Part shown: one piece after another, positions 22,952 through 32,800 of the stretch | Layout: each line of letters opens with the position of its first letter | How positions within the stretch are numbered: position 1 is the stretch's first letter | Assembly (NCBI GenBank): GCA_905160935.1 | Contig: CAJHZI010000233.1 | Span: 196,001 to 260,000 of the forward strand | Source: Enchytraeus crypticus | Taxonomy: Eukaryota > Annelida > Clitellata > Enchytraeida > Enchytraeidae | Direction of reading: 5' to 3' | DNA length: 64,000 bases | Position numbers and translations under genes: made by a program | The notes under the pieces: model-generated | What the model was told of the DNA's origin: nothing | What the model saw: only the letters and a program-made list of their open reading frames with translations | The model's database searches: none

Positions 22952-25173
22952 ATCAATCAATCAGTCAGTCAGTCAGTCAGGCAGTCAATCAATCAATCAA
23001 TCAGTCAGTCAGTCAATCAGTCAGTTAATCAATCAATCAGTCAGTCAATCAATCAATCAATCAATTAATCAATCAGTTATCATATGAGCAGGATTAAAAC
23101 AGTGACAGGCACATTAAATAATTAAAATCCTATGAAGCTTTTCATGAATCCATCAGTCAATCAATCAATTAATTTAGCAGTCAATTAAAATAGCACTAAA
23201 TTAATAAGATTAAACAAATATTATTTTGTACTAGGATTAATTTTATTACACTTTAGTTTTATACTTTAAATGCCTAGTGAAAGGGAGACAACTGCAGTAG
23301 AATCCTTATAGGTCTGAAAGGTGCACCAAAAAGTGTGCCTGAATTAAATGAAGACTAACGACTATCCGTATGCTTTTAAGATATAAGTGGTAATTTTATT
23401 GCCAGATAGATTAGCCAATTAACCTTCAACGATCATGCATTTACTTGCTACTCATTACCGTAAATTTGTTTAATTATCACTCTAGATTTATATATCTATT
23501 ATACATTTATTTCATTTTATATTTTTGTATTATGTTAATTTCTTACTACGCATTTACTTATAAATTTCGACATCGCCACACGCTGGAGCCAGTGGTGATG
23601 TCGGTAAGATACTCAATCGCGGATCAGTGTGTGCGGGGTTCAAATCCTGGGACCGCCCGTCACTGACAACGCATTCGAGTGAGGAAATTGACGTTAATAT
23701 TAGCTTTACCAGCTTTAATATACTAGATATATTACTTATTTACTTATTTACTACTATACATTCCTTTATTTGTAATTATAAATTACATAAAAATATATCA
23801 TTTAACATACTATATTTGTTACTATTACAATTTGTAAAATTAAGTAGTTAAATTTTAATAGCACGCTAACCCCATTAGATGTGACTAGGAGACCAATGCC
23901 AATAGGAATGAAGATTAAGCCGATAGCCAGGAAAGCCGGCAGAACCGTGTTAGCCGTCATGATCGGCTGCCAAGCCGGCAATTTCTGCTGCTTGAACTTA
24001 GTGTCTACGCAGAAACATAAATAAGATTTTCAATAAAAACTTTTTCTCTTCAACTTTATATTATATTTTACTCCTAAGAGATTATATACACGTTAATTTG
24101 TTAACGTAAATATTGTAGTTCATAAAGCTAAAGCTAAGGTTAACGTCAGTTTCCTCACTCGAAAGCGATGTCAGTGACGGGCGAGCCCAGGATTTGAACC
24201 CCGCACATACTGATCCGCGGTCGAATATCTTACCAACTTCGTCACTGGTTCCAGCCACTTCGCCACTGGTTCCAGCCACTTCGCCACTGGCTCCAGCCAG
24301 ATTATTAGATTACATAATAATAGATTATATTTATTTATCAATTAGTTATATTATATGATGTAAAGCTAAACCGTTGGTGTCTTGCTCGATGGCCTTAGGG
24401 TTCCTCAGGAAGCCACAAACCATTGCTCACTGTCTCAGTTTATTGTATATTGTTGTGTTATTTTGTAAAACATAGTGGCTTGAAATAAATAAATAATAAA
24501 TAATAGCAGTTTACCTATATGTTACTATCTAAAAGGTGAAATGGATGTCTATAAATAAATATTTTTAATCTAGAACAATAGATAGAAATCATATTAATTT
24601 ATACATGCTTCCTAGAAAGTAATTGTGAAATATACAAAATTAAAATTAAAATTGATTTCTTTCTATCTGTAAAGAAGTCTTTAAATAAAAACTAGGGACA
24701 CGACACTGTCACATAGTAGACATCATTATTAATACAATGCTAATTAATAATCTAGTTATAGCCAATAAGACATTCAAATAGATCAATCCATCAAATAAAG
24801 TTGAAGTAAAACTTTAGATAGTGCATTCGGTGAAGCATCCCAAAATTAAGTAAATTTAAAGACTTTGCAATCAATGCGTTAAATGGATGGAGACTCAAAT
24901 GCAGAAAAACTTTGCTCAAAGAGACCTAACAGAAAATTCTTACATCTATTCAAATCCTGGGCTCGCCCGTCACTGACATTGCTTTCAAGTGAGGAAACTG
25001 ACATTAATATTAGCTTTACCAGCTTTTTTGCTTTAACAGAAATTTCTTACATTTATTCATCCACCAAACAAATCTGTTAACAAGTGATGTACAAGATCTC
25101 AACAAATCTACGTGTTCTCACCTTTAGGCCTGCGACTCTTGGGCCGGCCTTCTGATGTATTATCATCCTCCAT
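16412..25173 (-). CDS. TMEM30A: CDC50/TMEM30A-like flippase beta subunit, last exon not found
   Basis: The product is the accessory subunit that P4-ATPase lipid flippases need for ER exit and activity (known of the family). Exons, in coding order: 25173-25122, 24004-23871, 22534-22388, 21524-21302, 19319-19236, 17660-17439 and 16577-16412. All phases agree and give about 342 residues (human about 361). The N-terminus [17 protein letters not shown] is cytosolic. Exon 2 carries [20 protein letters not shown] and the first membrane span. Exon 4 has [20 protein letters not shown], exon 6 [19 protein letters not shown] and [10 protein letters not shown], and exon 7 [11 protein letters not shown] and the second span ([19 protein letters not shown]). 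N-glycosylation sequons and paired Cys lie in the ectodomain. Exon 7 ends at a donor (AG/gtcagt) after HWKIGK, so a short C-terminal exon is missing; a weak candidate lies near 15890. Introns carry arrays copied from the exon borders. Confidence 0.93.
16571..16860 (-). repeat. 38-bp array containing the TMEM30 exon 7 acceptor
   Basis: The + unit is GGATAGGTTGTGTGGATAAC followed by AACAACAGTTTACACTCT, about 7 copies. On the coding strand each reads TTATCCACACA(A/G)CCTATCC; the last seven bases are the start of exon 7. Most extra copies have AA instead of the AG dinucleotide. Confidence 0.9.
17275..17440 (-). repeat. 38-bp array containing the TMEM30 exon 6 donor
   Basis: The + unit is GGTCATACAATATAACACAG followed by AGACTATAGAGCAGAATG, 4-5 copies. 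On the coding strand TATT/GTATGACC reproduces the authentic exon 6 donor at 17439. Confidence 0.9.
17661..18390 (-). repeat. Array of partial TMEM30 exon 6 copies
   Basis: Six extra copies of acceptor plus about 57 bp of exon 6 (at about 17711, 17856, 18013, 18111, 18215 and 18323) are separated by (CAAT)n. Most keep GATGCAG/CATCGTGG on the coding strand. Confidence 0.92.
18385..18560. repeat. 32-34 bp CAAT-rich minisatellite
   Basis: The unit is CAGGCATTGAGTCAATCAAT plus TAATTAAT, about 5 copies. Confidence 0.85.
18655..18790 (-). repeat. SINE family A, diverged subtype
   Basis: It contains GTCAGTGACGGGAGAGCACT and GATTTGAACCCTGCACC. It lies head-to-head with the copy at 18858. Confidence 0.7.
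18858..18985 (+). repeat. SINE family A, diverged subtype
   Basis: The inverted partner of the previous copy (GGTTCAAATCCAGTGCTCTC). The two could pair in the TMEM30 pre-mRNA. Confidence 0.7.
19085..19225 (+). repeat. SINE family A
   Basis: An almost full copy ending 11 bp from the TMEM30 exon 5 donor. Confidence 0.8.
19355..19850. repeat. Higher-order CAGT/CAAT minisatellite
   Basis: A unit of about 95-100 bp, containing GTCATCATCATCATCAGTCA and GAGTTAATCAATTAATCCGT, is repeated five times upstream (coding sense) of TMEM30 exon 5. Confidence 0.85.
20225..20372 (+). mobile_element. LINE 3' end, family 1
   Basis: GGCCGAGATTAGGTATGTTA through TATACCATGGACCAGCCAGT, lying in TMEM30 intron 4. 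Confidence 0.7.
20462..20600 (+). repeat. 14-bp tandem repeat, about 9-10 copies
   Basis: The unit is AAGGCATCAAAGCT. Confidence 0.9.
20635..21300. repeat. Minisatellite running into the TMEM30 exon 4 donor
   Basis: Diverged units of about 50 bp have the core CATCAATCTAAATACATCAC. The unit at about 21178-21218 also carries GTACCATTG, which duplicates the exon 4 donor border at 21297-21306. A SINE A tail fragment interrupts the array at about 20960-21030. Confidence 0.75.
21521..22200 (-). repeat. Array containing the TMEM30 exon 4 acceptor
   Basis: Two sub-arrays: a 19-bp unit GTGTTACACGTCATCATGT (about 16 copies) and a unit of about 33 bp with CACCCTGTATAACACGTAAT. On the coding strand the latter ends in GT(A)TACAGGGTGA, mirroring the true acceptor TTGTACAG/GGAGAT at 21524. 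Confidence 0.85.
22203..22390 (-). repeat. Duplicated TMEM30 exon 3 end and donor
   Basis: The 3' part of exon 3 (coding FKLSTNLT plus donor GTACGTATC) recurs at about 22258-22315 and, truncated, at 22205-22220. (CAA)n separates the copies. Confidence 0.85.
22535..23090. repeat. (CAAT)n/(CAGT)n array ending at the TMEM30 exon 3 acceptor
   Basis: Read in coding sense this is (GATT)n/(GACT)n running into TTTACAG/GTGGAG at 22534. An extra fragment GTCTATCACTACCTCCTCCA at about 22688 copies the start of exon 3. Confidence 0.9.
23580..23725 (+). repeat. SINE family A
   Basis: A near-complete copy in TMEM30 intron 2. Confidence 0.8.
24118..24300 (-). repeat. SINE family A with triplicated head
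   Basis: The head CACTGG(T/C)TCCAGCCA is repeated three times (24240-24300), so the SINE 5' end itself is tandemly amplified. Confidence 0.8.
24945..25030 (+). repeat. SINE family A, 3' half
   Basis: It starts at TCAAATCCTGGGCTCGCCCG. The 5' part is absent, as expected of truncated retroposition. Confidence 0.7.
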
Positions 25174-25480
25174 GTATTCTCGCTTAAATCAGCGGAGATA
25201 AACTTGTTAAATATTAATTTATCTATATTGGTCAGTAAGCAGAAGATTAGCTTAAAATAAGTCCAACTAATTATTAACTACATTTTTAACAATCTAATAT
25301 ATACAACTATTACAATCTACACCCCTGACAATTATGTAGCTTGGTATTTTGATCTTTTTATGACTAATTAATATTAAAATATTTTAATTCTATATAGATA
25401 TATACATAGAAATATATATAGATATTAACATTAAATAATATATAACAAATATTTAATATATAGATATTAATATAAAAAAT

Positions 25481-25534
25481 TAATTTAATTTAACCTGCTT
25501 TGCCATATCTGGCAAAGCAGGTTAAATTAAATTA
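25481..25534. repeat. Inverted repeat, 24-bp perfect arms, 6-bp loop
   Basis: Arms 25481-25504 and 25511-25534 pair exactly (stem top CTGCTTTGCC / GGCAAAGCAG, loop ATATCT). A run of Ts follows. Confidence 0.9.
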
Positions 25535-25984
25535 TTTTTTTTGATTTTAATATAATATATTAACATAGAATACTATTCATCATCATCATACTCCTCTTAA
25601 CATAGAATAATATTATTATTCCTTAATCTTTGATGTAAACGTTTGTGATATCTATTAAAGAAAAAATTATATATACAGTTTTTAATAAATATGTAAATTT
25701 AAAATTTGTTACTCAGTACAATTCCGAGCGATTAAAAGTGATTGCTTCCTTGCGTCCGTTGATGTAGAGTCTGTTTGAGATTTTCCTGACATTGACGTAA
25801 GGCAAGGAACTGGACGTTAATTTTTATTAATTATTTGATTGTCTAAACTTTTTTTGAAGTAAATCTAAAGTACCAAATAACTAATGAAAAGTGTCATCGG
25901 AACAAAGTCAGATTCTTTTAAAGCAATAGCTGTTTCTTTCTTAGACGATTCGCTCAAAAAATTATACAGAATAATTTGCATACT

Positions 25985-26222
25985 AAACTATTTGAATGTC
26001 TCAATAGCGTAGGGGTAACGTCATGAAGTTTTAAATGACAGATCCTGAGGTGATTTGAACTCACGAGGGTTGGAATCCCAGCCGCGCTGATCTGAGAGTA
26101 AAATCTCAGACATTCACTGGACAGGTTATACGGATAATGGACTAAATTGCCTAAAGATATAAACATGTGGTGTTGCAAGTGATAGATATCAACATAGTTG
26201 ATCATTTCACTGTAATGCGTGT
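25985..26222 (+). repeat. SINE family B
   Basis: An almost full copy running from GAATGTCTCAATAGCGTAGG to ATCATTTCACTGTAATGCG. Confidence 0.75.
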
Positions 26223-26844
26223 TTACTTTTTTACTTCTACTGATTAGTCAGAGAGTTCAAAACATTAATCACGTTAAACTACTTTTAGTCATTAAAGTTC
26301 TGTAAAATTGAACAATGAATATAAGGACGAACCAGAAAGATACGATATAACCAACTCTTCACTAACACCAAACCCAACCTAACCCTAATCCTGACATTAA
26401 ACCCTAAAACATAACTACAGAAAGTTTAGTATATGAGAAAAACATTTTAAATGTTTTATATTTTATTTTCAATCTTTAAGAATCGTTATTTACTCTTATC
26501 AGCTGATCTACGAGTAACAAGTTGAAGATAAATTTTGACCCTATGCCAGTACAAAATAACAATAACAACAACAGTTTAAAAAGCCTTTGAAAGAATTTTA
26601 AGCTATCAAAAGCTAAAGTGGTGGATCCTTGGCCCTCTTAGACCCGCTCTAATCATATATACATGAGAGTTTTCGAGAGGTTTCATTGTTCCAGCATCGG
26701 TTACTGTTAATCTTCATATATTATAATTATAGATTCTAATTGCTCACCGGCTTAGATTCTGCTCAGTATTGCTCGCTAATGTCATGGGCGATAGTGGAGC
26801 TCTTATCGTTTTTGTTATATAATTTATCAAATGTAATTCTTTGA

Positions 26845-27050
26845 AGGTTCGATTCCCAGCTGCGCTTATCTGAGGGCAAAATCTCGAACATTCACCGGAC
26901 CTGTTATACGGAAAAAGGACTTGATTGCCTTACTAGTTTGACATGTGGTATTAGACTTAATAGACTTAATATGTCAACATGATTGATAGACTTAATATGT
27001 CAACATGATTGATCATTTCATGATTTTACTGTAACGCACTATAGTAATCA
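26845..27050 (+). repeat. SINE family B, partial
   Basis: It starts at the B-box (GGTTCGATTCCCAGCTGCGC). The tail has an internal duplication of TAGACTTAATATGTCAACAT. Confidence 0.7.
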
Positions 27051-27404
27051 AAAAAATAAATTTAAGATTGTACACTTGATTTAAGAGCGCTTTGTTGATT
27101 TTCAACAAACATAAACAAAACAAAATGTGAATATTTGAACTTAATATTTTACGCACTATTTATAATTACCTTTCTGTTGTTAACAATTACTTTCGCTCCT
27201 TCATGGCATCACATATAGCTTGAAGGAAAAGATTCCAAGCTGTAAGAAGCTTATTTAAATATAAATTGGAAATCAAAATCAATTGGAATCTCCTTGTAAC
27301 TGGGTTTTGTTTTGAAATTGGCAGGACTAAAATTGATAAAGATAGCAACAATCATAACGAGAAAAGAGTGATATTATAATTTTTTATTTTTACTATTTTA
27401 TAAG

Positions 27405-29786
27405 ATGTCGAAGGCTGAGCTGGAGAGAATACAGAGAGAACTGCGAGCTGCCGTTACCAGTCACCAGGTTCTCATTTATATTAATTCTTGCCTAACTACA
27501 TTTATACAATACAGTATAAAATTGAACACATATCAAAATGAAATGATCAACTATGTTAATGTCTGTCACTTTTAAAACCACATGTTTAAACCGTTAGGCA
27601 ATTTAGTCCATTTTCCGTATAATCAGTCCAGTGATTGTCCGAGATTTTACTCTCAGATCAGCGCGGCTGGGATTCGAACCGACAAGAGTTCAATTCACTC
27701 ATCAGTCTCATTTAAAACTTCTTGATGTTATCCCTACACAATTACGACATTATAATATTTAATAATATTATAAATATTATTCTAATATCATTTAATATTC
27801 TAACACACTGAAGGTTTAACTTCTAGTTCATTACCCAGAGATCTATCAGGTCTCAAGTTGAACATGTAACTGCCAGCATATGACTGATTGATTGTAATTT
27901 CCTAACAAAAATTATTTGATTATAGATTGATTCTGGTATACTTCATGAGCTGTTAATTGATTAATTTTTTCTGGTATACTTCAGGAGCTGTTGATTGATT
28001 GATTGTTTCTGGTATACTTCAGGAGCTGTTGATTGATTGATTGTTTCTGGCATACTTCAGGAGCTGTTAATTGATTGATTGATTCTGATATACTTCAGGA
28101 GCTGTTATTTGATTGATTGATTCTGGTATACTTCAGGAGCTGTTAATTGATTGATTGATTCTGGTATACTTCAGGAGCTGTTAATTGATTGATTTTTTCT
28201 GGTATACTTCATGACCTGTTAATTATGCAGTTATAGTAATATTTCTGCAGGAACTGGTTTTGAAAATGAAAAGCGACTCTAGAGTAAGTTGCAACTTGTA
28301 TTTGTGGTATTTATTTGTATTTGTAATTTTGTATTTGTTGTTGGCTGGAACCAGTGGCGAAGTCGGTAAGATACTGGACCGTGGATCAGTATGTGCGGGG
28401 TTCAAATCCTGGGCTCGCCCGTCACTGACATCACTTTCGAGTTAGGAAACTGACGTTAACATTAGCTTTATCTGCTTTTTTATCCTGTGGCTTGTGAATA
28501 GTACATGGCTGCTGAGGTGGTTTCCGGTTGCCTTCTTCATATTTTTCTATGTCGTCTCCTATGTCATGTGCATTGTGCAGTTTTTCGGGAACTTGGTCTA
28601 TTCAGAGTGTCGCAGACACCGTACAGTTAAGCGATGAAATTAAATAATAATATTAAAATAATAATATTAAAATAATAATATTAAAATAATAATTAATATC
28701 ATTAAAAGTGATAGATAACACCAGAGATAATCATTCAACTATAATCTATCTGTTAAACTTTATAAATCAGAATTTATCTTTCCATCAAATGCTATGAAAA
28801 ACATGAAAAGATAAAAACAAAAACTTAGAAACTCATGACACTGTAAATCATTTAACTATTGCTAAGCTTTTCGCCATATATTTGGGTTTCAGTGTTGATG
28901 ATGAAGGTTACTCTTTTGTTAACTTTATTTTCTATTTTCTAAATAGTAAAATGTGATATATTTTTGAGTTCATATGATATATAATTTTTACATGCATGAT
29001 AGATTTAGGAGCAGATTGAATGATGATAGATCAATTGATTGATGAATTATTTGTTGAATGATTGATTGGTTAATTAAATAATTATGCAATATGTTTCTTG
29101 ATTTATGTCATAAGTGGTAATTTGATTTAATGATTGATTGAAGGCTTAATTAATTTATTGATAAATAAATTGATTGATTGCTTGATTGATTCTTTGACTG
29201 ACTGATTGACAGCTTGATTGATTGATTCTTTGACTGACTGATTGATTGATTGATTGATTAATTGAAGTATAGAATAATTAATTAATTTCCTGATTGATTA
29301 ATTGAAGTATTGAATGAATTGATTTACTGATTGATTGATTGATTTATTAATTAAATTATTAATTGATTTACTGATTTATTGATTGATTGATTGATTGACT
29401 GATATACTGACAGATTGATTAATTTAGTGATTGTTTAATTGATTGATATACTGACAGATTGATTAATTGATTGATTGATTGATTGATTAACTAGGGCACA
29501 GATACAGAAGCAGAGTTACATGCTCTGCAGTCGCAGATAAGAGATCTCAGTGAGAAGCAGGTAGAGTAGTAATTATTAATTAATTAATTAGAGCTGCCAA
29601 GTAGTGTTTCTCTAGCTCTGCTAATAGATTAATCATTTAATTAGTAATTATTAAGTAATTAGAAGTTGATTAATTCACTAATGTCATCGTGTTGAATTTA
29701 TTATGGGTAGTGCTTGACTATGTATACTGTCTAATGGTTTTAGTTTAGTAGTCTAAGAAATAAACTGCCATAGATGACTTAATAAT

Positions 29787-29822
<36 letters not shown>

Positions 29823-32800
29823 GGTTTAACGTCCGTTTCCTCATACAAGGATGATGTCGGGGACGTCCCCCATCACATGTCACTACAAATCGATTCACCC
29901 CAAACGATCTGAATAAGCACGTGCGGAAGAGAAATAAAGGATCCTAAACAGTGACGGCCCGGTGATCAAAAAAACAGGCAAGATGAAATAAAATCTATGG
30001 TGGGAAGAGATGTGTTTTCAACTTACAAAAGAAAGTGGAAGCAGTAGAACATGAGCGAAGATCAGGAGGCAGATAGTTCCAAACAGTAGGAGCGGAGAAA
30101 GAAAATGAACGTCTACCTAACGAAAAGAGAATAGTAGGAATTTTGAGCAGTTTGATATCGGGAGAACGAAGCTTGCGAGAAGGTTGATATTGGATTAGGA
30201 GATCTGAAAGGTAAGAAGGTTTACCAAAAAGGAGTGTTTTGAAAGTTAACAGAGCAACTTTATACTTAATTCTTTGAACTACAGGAAACCAATGAAGGTT
30301 ATTAAGCAAGGAACTAGAGGTGGCTTTAATTATACATTATACTTCAATGATTGGTCTTTAGTAATGATTAGTCTTCAGCAATTAAGAGTGTTGACAGATA
30401 AAGTTTTATTCTTTACTATCAAAATGCAACGAATTAAAGATTACTGAGGTCATGAAGCGAAGGAGGAATGATAATAATGAACCCTATCCTGGCTGGAGCC
30501 ATTGGCGATGTCGGTGAGATATTCGACCGCAGATCAGTATGTAAAAGAAACTGGTAAAGCTAAGGTTAACGTCAGTTTCCTCACTCGAAAGCGAGGTTCA
30601 AGTCCTGGTCTCACCTGTCACTGACATCTCTTTCGAGTGTAGAAACTGACGTTAACATTAGCTATATCTGTTTTTTACAAAAAGAGCAAATGACTTGGGA
30701 ATCTCTGAAGTTGCGATGTGTTGTGTGTGTAATTAGGTGTTGTTGTTTATTTAACGGATGTTATTTTTCTGCACCAGAAACTCATGATAGACCAGCTGCA
30801 CCAGGAGATTTTGTCTGTGAATGGCAACACTGCTGGGGAACCAGACGCCTTGACAACAACAACAGTAAGGCTGGTGACACAGGAAGTCACTGAGCCGGCG
30901 GAGTCTATGGTTGAAACGGTTGAGTCGCCGGTTGAGTCTGGTAACGAGCTAGTGAGTTATAAAAATTTTAGTTTAAATTTTTAAAAAAATAAACGTGCAT
31001 TATAGCAAAATGATCAACTATGTTGATATCTATCACTTTTTAATACAACATGTTAAACCGTTAGGCGATTTAGTCCATTTTCCGTGTAACCAGACCAGTG
31101 ATTGTCCAAGATTTTACTCGCAGATCAGCGCGGCTGGGATTCGAACCCATGAGGGTTCCATTCACCTCAGGATCTGTCATTTAATACTTCGTGACGTTAC
31201 CCCTGCGCTTTTAAGACATTCAAATTTATTTAGAATTTCAAATTTAGTTAGAGATAAACCACCAGAAATATTGTACTAAATTATCAGCATCATCTTCCTT
31301 TAATCCCTGTTTAACTAGAGTCTGGATTGTATTAGATTGTCATCATCATCTTCGTACCTTTAATCCCTGTTTAACTAGAGTCTGGATTGTATTAGATTAT
31401 CATCATCATCATCTTCGTACCTTTAATCCCTGTTTAACTAGAGTCTGGATTGTATTCAATTATCATCATCATCTTCCTTTAATCCTTGTTTAACTAGGGT
31501 CTAGATTGTATTAGATTATCAGCATCAGCATCATCTTCCTTTAATCCCTGTTTAACTAGGGTCTAGATTGTATTAGATTATCAGCATCAGCATCGTCTTC
31601 CTTTAATCCCTGTTTAACTAGGGTCTAGATTGTATTAGATTATCAGCATCAGCATCGTCTTCCTTTAATCCCTGTTTAACTAGGGTCTAGATTGTATTAG
31701 ATTATCAGCATCAGCATCGTCTTCCTTTAAACCCTGTTTAACTAGGGTCTAGATTGTATTAGATTATCAGCATCAGCGTCGTCTTCCTTTAATCCTTGTT
31801 TAACTTGGGTCTTGATTGTATTAGATTTTCATGCCAATAAACAACTAGCTCAATTACTCACTCAATAGTTGCTTAGTGGCAGGTCCGTGTAATATAATTC
31901 TTCAGTATTGAACTATGTTGGTAGTATGTTGTATTTTGTTAAGTGGGTTCAGGGTTGATCCATAGCTTATCATTTAAACCTTTATTATTTTTATTATTAT
32001 TATCCCGAGATCACTCTAGGGATAGGAATCTGATAGTAAACTCAGCGTAACCTTTAACCCTTCCACATAACCTTTAACCCTTACACATAACCTTTAACCC
32101 TTCAACACAACCTTTAACCATTCCACTTAACCTTTAACCCTTCCACACAACCTTTAACCCTTCCACATAACCTTTAACCCTTCCACATAACATTTAACCC
32201 TTCCACATATTTTCATCCTGTATTTTTTATGTTTAATTAGGTAATTACTTATGCCTTATATGACCCCAAGTCTCCCTCCGTCCTGAACTTTCGTCACTTC
32301 CTAAATATGATTTAGCAGCAAAGTAGCCATAACAGCTAATTATTTATAGTAAATTTCCAGTTTTCACCAGTTGACTAGTGTAGCTGACTGGTTTTGACCA
32401 GTTCATCAGTTGACTAGTGTAGCTGACTGGTTTTGACCAGTTCATCAATTGACTAGTGTAGCTGACTAGTTTTGACCAGTTTTCTTCAGTTGACTAGTGT
32501 AGCTGACTGGTTTTGACCAGTTTATCAGTTTACTGTATGTTTGTAACATCTATGAAATGTACATGACGTGGCAACTTTATTAGCTCAGTCGCTGGGGAGA
32601 AGGGATATGGCGTAACGGTTAGAGTGTTCGCCTCGGATACAAGTGGCTTGGGTTCAAAGCCCAGGTCAGTCAACAAATGATGGATATCCCCTTAGGTTCA
32701 TGGAAGGTTAATCTTGTATCGGAACTTGCTGCTGTTTGGCGCTATCAATAGCAAAGATATGATTAACCATGGAAAGGATTAATAATAACCTGCCAGGAAC

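Larger units (their letters stand above)
25174..27404. promoter_or_regulatory. Divergent gap between the TMEM30 and PHF21A starts
   Basis: The two ATGs face away from each other across 2.2 kb, so both promoters should lie here or in upstream untranslated exons. It holds SINE B copies and an inverted repeat (25481-25534). No clear core-promoter motif was seen. Assignment is by position only. Confidence 0.4.
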
